The notes below the pieces were generated by a model. That model was not told where the DNA came from and searched no databases. It was given only the letters and a program-made list of their open reading frames with translations. Positions 42,425-52,725 of a stretch of DNA of 61,012 nt are shown piece by piece; the first letter of the stretch is position 1, and every line of letters begins with the position of its first letter. The stretch spans positions 1 to 61,012 of the forward strand of contig NZ_JACJOF010000041.1 of assembly GCF_014695395.1 (NCBI RefSeq). The letters run 5' to 3'. Made by a program: the position numbers and the translations under genes. The DNA is from Nodosilinea sp. FACHB-131 (GTDB lineage Bacteria; Cyanobacteriota; Cyanobacteriia; Phormidesmidales; Phormidesmidaceae).

Positions 42425-42491
42425 GAGAAAAACTGTTTCGTGATGGATGATTGAGATAGCCGAACGTCCGAACTCCGAACGTGCCAAAGCC

Positions 42492-44582
42492 CTAAAAATT
42501 CGTAACCGCCGACACCCCCACATCGATCACCTTGATGGCGATAAACGGCGCGATAATGCCGCCTAAGCCGTAGATGAGGATGTTGCGCTGGAGCAGTTGA
42601 TTGGCGGTCAGCGGGCGAAACTCGATTCCCTTTAGAGCCAGAGGAATCAAGGCGGGGATGATTAGGGCGTTGTAAATGAGTGCCGAGAGTACAGCGGTGC
42701 GGGGGCTGCTGAGGCCCATCACGTTCAGAGCACCGATGCCTGTTGCTGCGAACATTGCCGGGATGATGGCAAAGTATTTGGCGACGTCATTAGCCAACGA
42801 GAAGGTGGTGAGGGCACCTCGGGTAATTAACAGTTGCTTGCCGATGGTGACCAGGTCGATCAGCTTGGTAGGGTCAGAGTCGAGGTCCACCATGTTGGCG
42901 GCTTCTTTAGCGGCCTGGGTGCCGGAGTTCATGGCCACACCCACATTGGCCTGGGCCAGAGCGGGGGCATCATTAGTGCCGTCGCCAGTCATGGCCACCA
43001 GCTTGCCCTGCGCCTGTTCAGCCTGGATCACCTGAATTTTGTCTTCGGGGGTGGCCTCGGCCACAAAGTCGTCTACCCCAGCTTCCTCGGCAATCACTGA
43101 TGCGGTGATGCGGTTGTCACCGGTCAGCATAACGGTGCGCACTCCCATTCGGCGCAGTTGGTCAAAGCGTTCTCGAATGCCGGGTTTGATAATGTCTTTG
43201 AGGTAGATGACGCCGTAAATGTCACTGTTTTGGCAGACGGCTAGGGGGGTGCCGCCCAGGCGCGAGACTCGCTCAAAGGCTTGGTCGAGTTCGGCAGGGG
43301 CCTGGCCACCTCGCGAGCGTACAAAGCCCCGAATGGCATCTACGGCCCCTTTGCGAATTTCTCCGCCGTCGGGCAGGTCAGTGCCGCTCATACGGGTGCG
43401 GGCCGAAAACTCGACCCCCTCAGCCTTGTCTTTGTTAAAGGAAACGGTCGCCCCCAGCTTTTCAGCCAGGCGCACGATCGACTTGCCCTCGGGAGTGGTG
43501 TCAAACACGCTGGCGGCTAGGGCCGCTGTGGCAACATCTGTCTGGCTATAGCCGTTGACGGGGATAAACTCTTCTGCCAGGCGATTGCCCAGGGTGATGG
43601 TGCCGGTTTTGTCGAGCACCAGGGTGTTGATGTCGCCACAGGCTTCCACTGCTCGCCCGGAGGTAGCTACGACGTTAAACTGCGCCACCCGATCCATACC
43701 GGCGATACCGATCGCACTCAGCAGCCCACCAATGGTGGTCGGAATCAGCGCTACCAGCAGGGCAATCAAAAGCGTGATGTCCACCGGGCTGTTGACGTAG
43801 TTAGCGGGGGGCGGCAGGGTAGCCACCACAATTAAAAATACCAGGGTGAGCACCGCCAGCAGTACGGTCAGGGCAATCTCGTTGGGGGTTTTGCTGCGCT
43901 CGGCCCCTTCTACAAGGGCGATCATGCGATCGATAAAGCCTTTGCCAGGGTCCGAAGTCACCTGCAAAATCAGCTCATCAGAGATAATTCGCGTGCCTCC
44001 CGTCACCGAACTGGCCACGTCTGAGCCCGGTTCTTTCAGCACCGGGGCCGACTCGCCGGTAATCGCCGACTCGTCCACTGAAGCCACCCCATCAACGACC
44101 TCGCCATCGGCAGGAATCATGTCGCCCGCGATCACTTTGATCCGATCGCCCCGCCGCAGGCTGGTAGAACTCACCTCCTCGGTAGAGCCATCTGACTGCA
44201 AGCGCCGCGCCACCGTATCTGACTTGGTAGACCGCAGGGCATCGGCCTGGGCTTTACCCCGACCCTCGGCTACCGCCTCGGCAAAGTTGGCAAATAGCAG
44301 CGTAAACAGCAAAATCAGCGTAATTAATCCGTTGTATAGCGCCGCACCACCGTCCGTATCAAGGCCAAACAAATTGGGGTTTACCGTTAGCAGAGCTGTG
44401 ATCAGCGTGCTAACCCAAACTACAAACATCACCGGGTTCTTGATCATCACCCGAGGGCTGAGCTTGCGAAAGGCATCTGCAAAAGCTCGCTGATACAGGT
44501 CAGCCATATTGGCCTTGGGGGTGTGCTTGCGCTGCTGGCGCGGCCCGCCAGGTTGGTTTAAGGGAAGGGTGGCAGGTGTCAT
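42492..44582 (-). CDS. kdpB: Potassium-transporting P-type ATPase KdpB
   Basis: 696 residues. Actuator TGES (175-178), phosphorylation site DKTGT with Asp324, hinge [20 protein letters not shown] and about seven membrane helices. This is the catalytic subunit that hydrolyses ATP to pump K+ through KdpA at low external potassium. Its N-terminus has a short cytosolic extension. It is transcribed after kdpA with a 56-bp gap. Confidence 0.97.
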   Translation of the reverse strand: MTPATLPLNQPGGPRQQRKHTPKANMADLYQRAFADAFRKLSPRVMIKNPVMFVVWVSTLITALLTVNPNLFGLDTDGGAALYNGLITLILLFTLLFANFAEAVAEGRGKAQADALRSTKSDTVARRLQSDGSTEEVSSTSLRRGDRIKVIAGDMIPADGEVVDGVASVDESAITGESAPVLKEPGSDVASSVTGGTRIISDELILQVTSDPGKGFIDRMIALVEGAERSKTPNEIALTVLLAVLTLVFLIVVATLPPPANYVNSPVDITLLIALLVALIPTTIGGLLSAIGIAGMDRVAQFNVVATSGRAVEACGDINTLVLDKTGTITLGNRLAEEFIPVNGYSQTDVATAALAASVFDTTPEGKSIVRLAEKLGATVSFNKDKAEGVEFSARTRMSGTDLPDGGEIRKGAVDAIRGFVRSRGGQAPAELDQAFERVSRLGGTPLAVCQNSDIYGVIYLKDIIKPGIRERFDQLRRMGVRTVMLTGDNRITASVIAEEAGVDDFVAEATPEDKIQVIQAEQAQGKLVAMTGDGTNDAPALAQANVGVAMNSGTQAAKEAANMVDLDSDPTKLIDLVTIGKQLLITRGALTTFSLANDVAKYFAIIPAMFAATGIGALNVMGLSSPRTAVLSALIYNALIIPALIPLALKGIEFRPLTANQLLQRNILIYGLGGIIAPFIAIKVIDVGVSAVTNF

Positions 44583-44638
44583 AGATTTAAGAAAATTCGT
44601 TGGAACGTCGGAGCGTTAAAGGATTAGGAAATCGGGAG

Positions 44639-46324
44639 TTACCCTAAATTGAAGGCTTCGGCCACCGGCCCCAGCGCCAACACGGGGAGAAAGGTAAGGG
44701 CTCCGAGGATGAGAATGGCTCCGGCGGTAACTCCGGTGAATAGTGTCGTATCTGTGCGCAGGGTGCCGACGGTTTCGGGGACGGTCTGCTTACGGGCCAT
44801 GCCGGCGGCGAGAAATATCAGGGCAACGATAGGTGCGTAGCGACCGACCAGCAGCGAAAAGCTAGTGCTGAGGTTCCACCACAGGGTGGCATCGCCCAGA
44901 CCCTCAAAGCCAGAGCCGTTGTTGGCGGCGGCAGAGGCATACTCGTAGACCACTTGAGAAATGCCGTGGAAGCCGGGGTTACTAATACCCGCTAGGGTTT
45001 CGGGAAAGGTCAGCGTGATGGCGGCGGGAATGAGAATAGCGATCGGGTGAACCAGCAGAATGGCGCTGGCTAAAACGATTTCGCGCTTTTCGATTTTACG
45101 GCTTAGAAACTCTGGGGTACGCCCTACCATCAGCCCGGTCAAGAACACGGTCAAAATTAAATACACAAACAGGTAGGCGGTGCCAGTGCCCTGACCTCCC
45201 CAGACGATTTGTAAAAACAGGTTGGAGAGGGTCATGAAGCCGCCCGTGGGCATGAGGGAATCGTGCATGCCGTTGACTGCGCCGCACATGGTACCGGTGG
45301 TAGCAACGGCCCAGAGCGACGTCAGAAAAGGGCCAAAGCGGGTCTCTTTTCCTTCTAAGTTGGGCTGCGGGTTGCCGAGCACCTGGTTTACTAGCGGGTT
45401 ACCCTGGTATTCGCCGACGGCGGTAATGACCGTGAATACGGCAAAAACGATAAACACCATCCAAAACAGCAGCCAACCCTGCTTAGAATTGCCAGCGATA
45501 ATGCTGTAGGTAAAAATCAGCCCGGCGGGAATGACCAGCATCAACAACGTCTCTAACAAGTTGGAAAAGTTGTTGGGGTTTTCGAAGGGGTGGGCGGAGT
45601 TGATGCCAAAGAAGCCGCCGCCGTTTTCGCCCAGCTGCTTGATCACTTCAAAGTGGGCCACGGGGCCACGAGCGATAAACTGGGTGGCCCCTTCTAATGT
45701 TGTGGTCTGGGCAGGCGCGGCAAAGGTTTCGGGTACCCCGGCAATTAGCAGGGCAATCGCCCCCACAATCGAAATCGGCAGCAAAATACGGGTAAGGGAC
45801 ACAATTAAATCGGTGTAGAAATTCCCCAAAGGTCGCCCCGTCAGCCCGCGAATAAAGGCGATCGCCACTGCAATGCCCGTAGCGGCCGAGGTAAACATCA
45901 AAAACCCCAGCGCCCCCACCTGACTGAAATAGCTGTACGTGGTTTCACCCGAGTAGTGCTGCTGGTCGGTGTTGGTCACAAAAGAAATGGCGGTGTGTAA
46001 GCCCAGGTGCCAGCTGGGAGCCTTCAATCCTGTCGGGTTTAAGGGCAGCACCCCCTGGAGCATAAAGATGGCGTAGACCAAAACAATCATCACGAGGTTG
46101 CTGACTAGCACGGCGCGAATATACTGCCCACCAGTCATTGGGCGGCCATCGAGCACGCCAGACCCCGCAAACACCACCCGCTCTACCGGAGAAGCAACTC
46201 GATCAAGCCAGGTTTTCTCACCGAGAAACACCTGGGCCATATAGCGCCCCAGAAGCGGTGCGATAGTGACCAAAATAGCCAACATTAGAGCGATTTGAAG
46301 AAAGCCTTGCAGCATTAGACTCAA
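44639..46324 (-). CDS. kdpA: Potassium-transporting ATPase KdpA subunit
   Basis: 561 residues, about ten membrane helices. Four pore-loop selectivity regions are visible, for example [54 protein letters not shown] and [16 protein letters not shown]. It is the K+ channel-like subunit of the Kdp pump and first gene of the operon. Its leader carries a hairpin at 46369-46394. Confidence 0.97.
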   Translation of the reverse strand: MSLMLQGFLQIALMLAILVTIAPLLGRYMAQVFLGEKTWLDRVASPVERVVFAGSGVLDGRPMTGGQYIRAVLVSNLVMIVLVYAIFMLQGVLPLNPTGLKAPSWHLGLHTAISFVTNTDQQHYSGETTYSYFSQVGALGFLMFTSAATGIAVAIAFIRGLTGRPLGNFYTDLIVSLTRILLPISIVGAIALLIAGVPETFAAPAQTTTLEGATQFIARGPVAHFEVIKQLGENGGGFFGINSAHPFENPNNFSNLLETLLMLVIPAGLIFTYSIIAGNSKQGWLLFWMVFIVFAVFTVITAVGEYQGNPLVNQVLGNPQPNLEGKETRFGPFLTSLWAVATTGTMCGAVNGMHDSLMPTGGFMTLSNLFLQIVWGGQGTGTAYLFVYLILTVFLTGLMVGRTPEFLSRKIEKREIVLASAILLVHPIAILIPAAITLTFPETLAGISNPGFHGISQVVYEYASAAANNGSGFEGLGDATLWWNLSTSFSLLVGRYAPIVALIFLAAGMARKQTVPETVGTLRTDTTLFTGVTAGAILILGALTFLPVLALGPVAEAFNLG

Positions 46325-46839
46325 AAAGTGAGGACAGAAAAGCTAAATGGTGCATCAGAAAATAGGCAATCCCAAGCTACTTCTTGCTTGGGATTAAAGA
46401 ATTTTCCAAGGCAAGTGAAATAGAAGGATTCATTGCGATTGCAATCAGCTAATCCTTACCTTTAACTATGGGGTTCTCGTAAGCATGAACTCGTCTCCCT
46501 ACCCAACCGCCCCTAAAAAACTTAAAAACTTTGCCTTCATAGAGCTAATCTTTTGGCCAAATAATGTACAGAACAATTTTATTCTGATGCTTTTTTTGCA
46601 AAAAGCAAGGTATGGAAAGCTGTTTACGACGAAATTATATTGAATTATCTAAACCGCAGAAATAGAAGTGTTTAGATATTTAATTAATAATCTATATCAT
46701 TTGACCTAAGTACTGCCAATTAACTCGAATCAATGCCTAGAATAGATTGACAAATCAACCCATTAAAGGCGTAAAACGTTAGCACGTTCTAACCTTCTAA
46801 CGCTCCAGCCCACTATGCCCCTTCCTCATTCCCCACCGC
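46325..46839. promoter_or_regulatory. Divergent regulatory region between kdpA and the sensor kinase
   Basis: About 515 bp without a gene. A strong hairpin at 46369-46394 (AATCCCAAGC/GCTTGGGATT) lies in the kdpA leader. An AT-rich block at 46550-46740 probably holds both promoters. No recognisable c-di-AMP riboswitch was found by eye. Confidence 0.5.
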
Positions 46840-47949
46840 ATGCGCCGCCTCAAACCCAATTGGCAACGAACCCATTGGCTGATTGCCGCCCTCTTTGTCG
46901 TGGTGATTGTGTTGGAATACAGCACGCCACCGCCCTACGTGTTTGGCTATCTGTACATTGGAGCGGTGTTGCTGGCCAGTGGGCAGCTGGGACGGGGGGC
47001 GACGCGATGGGTGACGGCGATCGCTATTGCCCTCACCCTGCTCAATCTGGTGCTTCCTGGCCTGGAGCCAACCACTACGGTGACTATTGCCAACCGAGCC
47101 ATCACCGTTCTGGCGCTGGTGGTAACAGGGTGGCTAAGCGATCGCATTCAGCGCTACGAAAAGGCCATCACCCACCAGCACGCTCAAATCTTGGCTCAGG
47201 CCCAGCTGGCCCGGATGCGAGAGGACTTTGTCTCAACCCTGACCCATGATTTGAAAACACCGCTGCTGGGGGCAATAGAGACTCTCCACGCCCTAGATAC
47301 TGAGCAGTTTGGAGCGGTCACCTCGGCTCAGCGGCGGGCGATCGCCATCATGACTCGCAGCCACGAAACCACTCTGCAACTGGTCGAAACTCTGATGGAT
47401 GTCTATCGCAACGACAGCGAGGGGCTACGACTTAATCTTACGGCGGTGGATGTGGTGGCTCTGGCGGAGGACACGATCATGCAGCTCACGGCCTTAGCTG
47501 CCTCGCGGCAGGTTCGCATTCGCCTGCACCAAGGGGAGTCCGACTTTCGCCAACCCTGCTGGGTCAGGGCCGATGTGCTCCAGCTCCAGCGGGTGCTGAG
47601 CAACCTAATTGCCAATGCCATTCACCATTCCCTGCGGGGCAGCCTGGTAGAGGTGGTGATTCGCCATAGGGGAGATGATTGCCTAGTGCAGGTGCTCGAC
47701 CAGGGTCAGGGCATCGCGGCCAATGAAATGGCCCACCTATTTGGGCGGTTTTACCAGGGCCAGGGCGATCGTCAGGCCAAGGGCACTGGGCTGGGCCTCT
47801 ACCTTAGCCGCCAAATTGTGGAGGCCCACGCTGGCACCATCTGGGCCACGTCACGCCAGACCCGGGGCGCAGTATTTGCCTTTCGGCTGCCCGCCCAGCC
47901 CCCGGTGCAGGATAATAGCTTGATGGTACGCGCCGCTAACTCCCAATGA
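46840..47949 (+). CDS. Membrane sensor histidine kinase
   Basis: 369 residues. Residues 12-100 form about three or four membrane helices (THWLIAALFVVVIVLEYS, YLYIGAVLLASGQL). HisKA has STLTHDLKTPL with His136. The HATPase domain has NLIANAIHHS, DQGQGIA and GTGLGLYLSR. It overlaps the response regulator by ATGA. It faces the kdp operon, and because KdpD here lacks a kinase domain this pair is a candidate regulator of kdp (inference). Confidence 0.93.
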   Translation: MRRLKPNWQRTHWLIAALFVVVIVLEYSTPPPYVFGYLYIGAVLLASGQLGRGATRWVTAIAIALTLLNLVLPGLEPTTTVTIANRAITVLALVVTGWLSDRIQRYEKAITHQHAQILAQAQLARMREDFVSTLTHDLKTPLLGAIETLHALDTEQFGAVTSAQRRAIAIMTRSHETTLQLVETLMDVYRNDSEGLRLNLTAVDVVALAEDTIMQLTALAASRQVRIRLHQGESDFRQPCWVRADVLQLQRVLSNLIANAIHHSLRGSLVEVVIRHRGDDCLVQVLDQGQGIAANEMAHLFGRFYQGQGDRQAKGTGLGLYLSRQIVEAHAGTIWATSRQTRGAVFAFRLPAQPPVQDNSLMVRAANSQ

Positions 47950-48614
47950 CCGACCAGCCGATCACTATTCTCCTGGTCGAAGACGATGAGCTGTTTCGCC
48001 TGGGGCTTTCCATTCGGTTACAGCAGGAACCCACGCTGAGGGTTGCCGCCGAAGCAGAGGACGGCGAAACGGCGATTGCCCTGGTCGATCAGCAGCCCTT
48101 CGACGTGGTGCTGCTGGACATTGGCCTACCGGGGATTGGCGGCATTGAAGCCTGCCGCCAGATCAAGCAGCAGCACCCCGACCTGCCGGTGCTAGCTCTC
48201 ACCTCCCACAACCAGCCCGCTTTGATTGCCCGCCTGATCGAAGCCCAGGCCCAGGGCTACTGCGTCAAGGGCATTGCCGCCGAGGCGCTGGTGCTGGCGA
48301 TTCGTTCCGTCGCGATGGGAGCTACCTGGTGGGACGCAACTGCCTCCCAGGAAATTCAGGCGGCGTTCCGATCGCCCACTCTAGAACCGCCCCCTGCCGA
48401 TGCCCCGACCACCCTGGCCGCTCTCACCAAGCGCGAGCAAGAGATTTTAGCGCTGATGGTTGCTGGGCAGAGCAACCAGGAAATTGCCGAGACCCTCTAT
48501 ATTGCTCCTGGCACGGCGCGCGTCCATGTCCACGCCATTTTGCAGAAGCTGGCGGTGCGCGATCGTACCCAGGCAGTCATCCTGGCAATTCAAATGGGTC
48601 TAGTGTCGCCCTAG
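47946..48614 (+). CDS. NarL/LuxR-type response regulator
   Basis: 222 residues. The receiver domain has EDDELFRLG, the phospho-acceptor Asp58 in VVLLDIGLPGIGG, and CVKGI with Lys. The C-terminal LuxR helix-turn-helix has LTKREQEILALMVAGQSNQE and RVHVHAILQKLAVRDRTQAV. It is coupled to the sensor by a 4-bp overlap. Target genes unknown; the neighbouring kdp operon is the obvious candidate. Confidence 0.95.
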   Translation: MTDQPITILLVEDDELFRLGLSIRLQQEPTLRVAAEAEDGETAIALVDQQPFDVVLLDIGLPGIGGIEACRQIKQQHPDLPVLALTSHNQPALIARLIEAQAQGYCVKGIAAEALVLAIRSVAMGATWWDATASQEIQAAFRSPTLEPPPADAPTTLAALTKREQEILALMVAGQSNQEIAETLYIAPGTARVHVHAILQKLAVRDRTQAVILAIQMGLVSP

Positions 48615-48621
48615 AACAATT

Positions 48622-48711
48622 GGCATTGCTGAATAGCGGAATTGCTTTGAAAAAATTGAACGAGGTTCTAATAGTTATAGCAATCAGTTCATACCTAGAA
48701 TCAGCAACGCC
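48622..48711. mobile_element. MITE-like element (90 bp) inserted in repeat ISR
   Basis: Ends GGCATTGCTGAAT and ATTCAGCAACGCC-like (TCAGCAACGCC) are inverted repeats shared with 13589-13690 and 15384-15574. It abuts repeat copy E1 at the point where copy A continues with TTTTTCTGCC, so it interrupts that repeat. Confidence 0.6.
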
Positions 48712-49115
48712 GAGAAATTCAATATCGCCAACCCTTCAGCTCCAGCGGCGATCGCACCAATTATCTTTACCTTCACATCAACCCGGGACTATTTCGGTCT
48801 AATGGAAGGAAAGCTAAGACCCCGACACCTGGGAGGAACCTCGATCAGGCTGCTCTGTGGCCCAGGATAGTTGCCCCGCGCCGCAACCATGCCGCGACTG
48901 CGTCTCTTGCAGAAACCCTCTCCACACAAGGCATGCAAGCCAATCGAGAGTTTTAGCTGCGTTGTGTAGGTAGAACGGCAGGACCAGGCTTTGAGACAAC
49001 TGGCACAAGCCAGCACAGGCCAAACCTAGTCCACTTTTCAGTCCAACTGGCACAGAGCACATATGCTCAGGGGCTATGAAGTAGGGTAACCGAAGTGCAC
49101 AAGTCTTCCCGTCTA
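48712..49115 (-). repeat. Dispersed repeat ISR, copy E1
   Basis: 48745-48890 is almost identical, inverted, to 9657-9800 of copy A (for example AAAGATAATTGGTGCGATCG, GTTCCTCCCAGGTGTCGGGG). 48890-49115 adds a 5' block (TGTGCTCTGTGCCAGTTGG, GGCCTGTGCTGGCTTGTGCC) shared with 56150-56320. The 144-codon frame at 48814-49248 lies in the repeat and is not called as a gene. Confidence 0.75.
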
Positions 49116-49259
49116 GCTCAGCCTCTGCTTGAAAATGCTCGGCAGAGTTCTGCCAGAAAATGGACATGACTCGGCAGCATCCTGCTGAAAGTCCATGCGC
49201 AATGTCCCTGAGCAGAAATCTGAGCCAAGACGAACAAAACTTTTTCAATCACTCAAGCA

Positions 49260-49791
49260 GGCTATGAGTCCTTAAAGGAGATGGCTGACCAAATTGGTTG
49301 ATTAGTTAGCGCTCTCTTAGAAAACATTGCTCATAATCGATGTCTCAATAGACCATCAGGGCTAGAAAAGAAATTAGGAAATACCTGGATTTTAAGGGTT
49401 TAGCACTTGAGCATGAGCTAATCGAAAATAAACCTAAAGAGAGTGAGAGTGGTGAGTAGTTGTAAGTGGTCAATAAACCCCAAAATCTGGGGTGTTAGCT
49501 TATATTTAATAGCTAATTAGTATTGGTATATCATCCTTTTTATATTGCTATAAATGCCTGGACAGGAGCCAACATGCTTCACTTCAAAGGCTTTTATAGG
49601 TTTTCCAGGCCAGTTCAATAGCAAGCGAGTTGCCTTGATTACTTGTTAGGGTTTTGAAAAATATCAATATAAGTTGGCCTTATTGAGATTTTTTCAGAAT
49701 TCCTATAGCTCTTCTTACCTCTCGCTTTAGCTCTTGCGTAAGGGCTAAAAATGATCTCGGCTTATCCACGTAAATTTTTGGTAATATTATC
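49260..49791. other. AT-rich intergenic region upstream of the large recombinase
   Basis: About 530 bp with no supported gene. Composition is AT-rich with several T runs. It probably contains the promoter of the recombinase gene and possibly an element boundary. Confidence 0.4.
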
Positions 49792-51897
49792 ATGCAAAAC
49801 ATTCCGGACTCCATTGGAGAAGTCATTGAGCAATTCTGTGATTTAATCCATTTAACTCAGCCTGAAGATCGCGCTAAAAATATCTGTCGAGAAGTCAAAA
49901 GTGGAGCTGCTCGCTTTTTGGCCCCGGCTCTAGGATTCCAACCACCTCATTCCAGAAAACGGATGAGGAAGGTTGATCAAAAAGCAGCTATGGCCTTTTT
50001 GTCGACTAAGTCAGTCCAACTTCTACCCAAGATGTTGGGGTTGATGGATGCGTATTTTGAAGAACGCCACATCAAGCTCTCTATCCGTAACACCTACGGA
50101 GGAAGGTTACGAAAGGTTCATGATTTTGCTGCCGAGCAACCCTGGTATCCCGGATACCGAAAGTCGATTCGGTTTCAGGATGAATGCGCTCCGCCACTCC
50201 CTGGGTTAGGAGATATGACACATACGATAGTGATGCCTGGGAAATGCAATAGAAAGTGGAGATACCGCCTTACCTCTGATGAAATTATTACACAGCTTCA
50301 AGCCGAGCTAGAGGATTTTAGAGCATTTTGCTGTGCGTCTCACTATCTCAGTCGTGCAATTAAGATCTGCAGCGAATCAACAGCTAATAAACACATTGAA
50401 ACCGCTGAATTATTCCTAGGCTGGTGGATACACTATTACCAACCGGAGATAACACCCAATGACCTATCGTTGCAGCTTTTGATTCCAGTCATCACAGTAG
50501 ATGAGTTGGAAGATTTGAGCCCCAAAGTACAAAAGCAGAAGTGGCGGGAGGCAAAAGCTACGGTCAAAGCTTGGGTTCACAACTATTTTGAGTTTATGGG
50601 GGACCACGTAGGAGCCTACAGCCCCAACACGCGCCTAGGACGACTGCACAGCCTTCAGCGCATTGCTCACTGGCTGTACAGACACGAAGTAGAGTCTCTA
50701 TCGGAATACAACCAGATTCCCATCTTCCAAGCAATTGCAGATCTCCGTCGCGAATGGAAAGACAAAGCAACTGAGTGGAAACGGCAGAATAAGTCTGTAG
50801 CAGATCGCAGTAAGAAGTGGCCTGACACACCGCCTAATACGACAGCGTTGGCTGTGCTGCGCCAAGGCCTCCTCACCAACTTGTGTTTGCGGTGTCGACC
50901 TCGATCAGCATGTGGCACACTGCACAAAAACCTATCGCAAGCCAAGTTTTATGCGACGTTCTTGATGTGGGCCGAGCTTGCCTTCGAGCCACCCCGTCGG
51001 CAACAAGAGTTCCGTACTCGCCGTATTGCTTTGGCATGCCCTATCACTCGCCCTCGGGAGGTACCACCGGATGGCTTTTACCATCCTCTCCCACCCGCGG
51101 AAGTGAGAGAATTGGATGCCGAGGGAAAGCCAAAAGATAACTACCTGTACAAAACCTATTTTCACCACGGCAAGGAGTACCCCAAAGGGATTTGGATCCG
51201 CCAAATTACGACTTACAAGACTAATCGCACCTATGGCCAGCAGGACATTATTCTCCCAAACCGAATGATGCCTGACGGCAAGCCGATCTATGACTACCTT
51301 GAAAGTTATCTCTACGGCACTTGGTATTGCGGCGGCACTCACGAAGCGGCTTCACTCTACGATTGGTGGGATCCAGAACTGAAGGGACGGCGGGGGCGAT
51401 GGCTCACCGGTGGGGTGATGGAGTTTCAGCCTGCCCTACAGCACGTTAGCCATCCTAAAGTGGGCGATTGGCCATGGATGCCTTGTTTCCCTACGCCAAA
51501 TACGGGTCGGGCCTACACTCCCAGTAAGATGTCAAGTTCATTGGCACGGGCCGCCCATCAATGGACGGGGAAGCGTATCGCACCACATATGATGCGTAAC
51601 ATCTGGGCGACCTGGGCTTTTCAAGTAGGTCTTGGGGATAAGGCCGTTCACTCTTTGGCTTATGCGATGGGAACCTCCTACGACATTCTCAAGCGAACTT
51701 ATGAAAAGTCAACCCCAGAAGATAAACGTCGCCCTATTGAGGAGGCAGTTGATGAAGATCTACTGGAGTACCTCGCTCAAATAGAGGAACATACGACCGA
51801 TAAAACAGGTGTTGAACTGAGAAAGGTACTACACCTTCTACCGAGACTTTCAAAGGAGGAATTGCAGACAGTTCAAAAAGTCGTCCTTGGAGGATAA
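49792..51897 (+). CDS. Large atypical tyrosine recombinase (701 aa)
   Basis: The N-terminal 370 residues contain a possible SAM-like core-binding region (NTYGGRLRKVHDFAAEQPWY; ANKHIETAELFLGWWIHYY). The catalytic domain appears at about 385-660: EPPRRQQEFRTRRI (Arg402 or Arg403, RxxE), a TTYKTNRTYG beta-hairpin with Lys, PHMMRNIWATW (His599, Arg602) and MGTSYDILKRTYEK with candidate nucleophile Tyr637. The usual second His/Trp before the Tyr is Thr. It is about twice the normal integrase length. It may mobilise the neighbouring genes. A perfect hairpin follows the stop. Confidence 0.75.
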   Translation: MQNIPDSIGEVIEQFCDLIHLTQPEDRAKNICREVKSGAARFLAPALGFQPPHSRKRMRKVDQKAAMAFLSTKSVQLLPKMLGLMDAYFEERHIKLSIRNTYGGRLRKVHDFAAEQPWYPGYRKSIRFQDECAPPLPGLGDMTHTIVMPGKCNRKWRYRLTSDEIITQLQAELEDFRAFCCASHYLSRAIKICSESTANKHIETAELFLGWWIHYYQPEITPNDLSLQLLIPVITVDELEDLSPKVQKQKWREAKATVKAWVHNYFEFMGDHVGAYSPNTRLGRLHSLQRIAHWLYRHEVESLSEYNQIPIFQAIADLRREWKDKATEWKRQNKSVADRSKKWPDTPPNTTALAVLRQGLLTNLCLRCRPRSACGTLHKNLSQAKFYATFLMWAELAFEPPRRQQEFRTRRIALACPITRPREVPPDGFYHPLPPAEVRELDAEGKPKDNYLYKTYFHHGKEYPKGIWIRQITTYKTNRTYGQQDIILPNRMMPDGKPIYDYLESYLYGTWYCGGTHEAASLYDWWDPELKGRRGRWLTGGVMEFQPALQHVSHPKVGDWPWMPCFPTPNTGRAYTPSKMSSSLARAAHQWTGKRIAPHMMRNIWATWAFQVGLGDKAVHSLAYAMGTSYDILKRTYEKSTPEDKRRPIEEAVDEDLLEYLAQIEEHTTDKTGVELRKVLHLLPRLSKEELQTVQKVVLGG

Positions 51898-51908
51898 GAA
51901 CAATCTGA

Positions 51909-51944
51909 GGATAACGGCCGATTCAGACAGGTCGGCCGTTATCC
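51909..51944. terminator. Perfect 13-bp hairpin after the recombinase
   Basis: GGATAACGGCCGA and TCGGCCGTTATCC flank a 10-base loop. No T run follows, so it may be a terminator or a recombination/attachment structure. Confidence 0.5.
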
Positions 51945-52004
51945 CACTCACGCAAGCACAGGTCCGTCCGAAACCTTATGGCCAGTAGAGTGACGCAAAA
52001 ACTG

Positions 52005-52147
52005 CTCACAGAGGAGTCAGTCCCATACTCATAGACCGCAAGCTTTACCCGCCTAACTGGGAGGCGATCGTAGGTCAGATTAAAGCTGAAGTTAATTGGT
52101 GCTGTGAATTTGCGGACGGACCTACATTCGTCTGGGGAATTGGTTGA
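52005..52147 (+). pseudogene. HNH-endonuclease fragment
   Basis: The frame reads ILIDRKLYPPNWEAIVGQIK, AEVNWCCEFADGP, and stops at TGA (52145-52147). Cyanobacterial HNH proteins often start with R-LYPPNW and continue W-C--C; here the second Cys is lost and the rest of the domain is missing. A short remnant without start or catalytic part. Confidence 0.5.
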
Positions 52148-52224
52148 GGAATTCAACTGACTCTCAAGACCTATTCAGCTCTTAATAAATACTGAGGCTT
52201 GTTCATAACAAAGTTGTGCTGTGA

Positions 52225-52515
52225 CTATTGATCGGATTTCGATCGGGGTCTTTCTCGTCCAGTAGAATTGAAAGTTTGTGAAATAGCTTGGCAAAGCGTG
52301 TCGTGGGAAATGGCCCTACTGGCTCTCAGAAGCACCTCGATAGTGTTTCCTCGAGATAACAGGTCAAACTCCTGGCACAACTGATCCGCAATATTGATAG
52401 CTGTGTTAGTTAAGGCGATAGAACGAGGCTTTTTAAGTTCATCGTAGATTAAGGGTTGTCCTCTTGTTCCTTTAGATTTCCTTCGTTTTGGTATAGGCAA
52501 GGAATTGTCATCCAT
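52225..52515 (-). CDS. Ribbon-helix-helix-like protein (96 aa)
   Basis: Start chosen at 52515 because AAAAGGAGAACT precedes the ATG; the frame upstream to 52656 is unsupported. The N-terminus is basic (PIPKRRKSKGTRGQP), then comes PRSIALTNTAINIADQLCQE, a pattern of one strand and two helices seen in CopG-like repressors, and a helix LLRASRAISHDTLCQAISQ. Probably a DNA-binding regulator of the recombinase element. Confidence 0.65.
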   Translation of the reverse strand: MDDNSLPIPKRRKSKGTRGQPLIYDELKKPRSIALTNTAINIADQLCQEFDLLSRGNTIEVLLRASRAISHDTLCQAISQTFNSTGRERPRSKSDQ

Positions 52516-52663
52516 AGTTCTCCTTTTAATGGATCTAATAGCTATCCAATGCTCAGCTCTTGTTGCTGAGCCATGGGATAGATTTATTTCAAAAAAGGGA
52601 GAGGTGGATTTTTGGGCGATTTTATTTACATTGGCGTCTTGAGATAAATCGCCCAATCAAAAA

Positions 52664-52697
52664 GCCCATCTTGAGAAGTTCTTTTCTCAAGATGGGC
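52664..52697 (-). terminator. Intrinsic terminator of the gene at 52726-53706
   Basis: On the minus strand GCCCATCTTGAGAA and TTCTCAAGATGGGC form a long perfect stem, followed by TTTTTG. A second inverted pair (TTGGGCGATTT/AAATCGCCCAA) spans 52617-52656. Confidence 0.8.
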
Positions 52698-52725
52698 CTC
52701 TCTAAGGCGATTAAGCTGTGGTCTA

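Noticed and set aside
43846..44493. 215-codon plus-strand frame opposite kdpB
   Set aside because: Antisense shadow of a well-conserved gene; Ser/Thr-rich translation without domains.
48814..49248. 144-codon frame on the minus strand
   Set aside because: It lies in a dispersed repeat whose other copies (56150, 9657) do not keep the frame.
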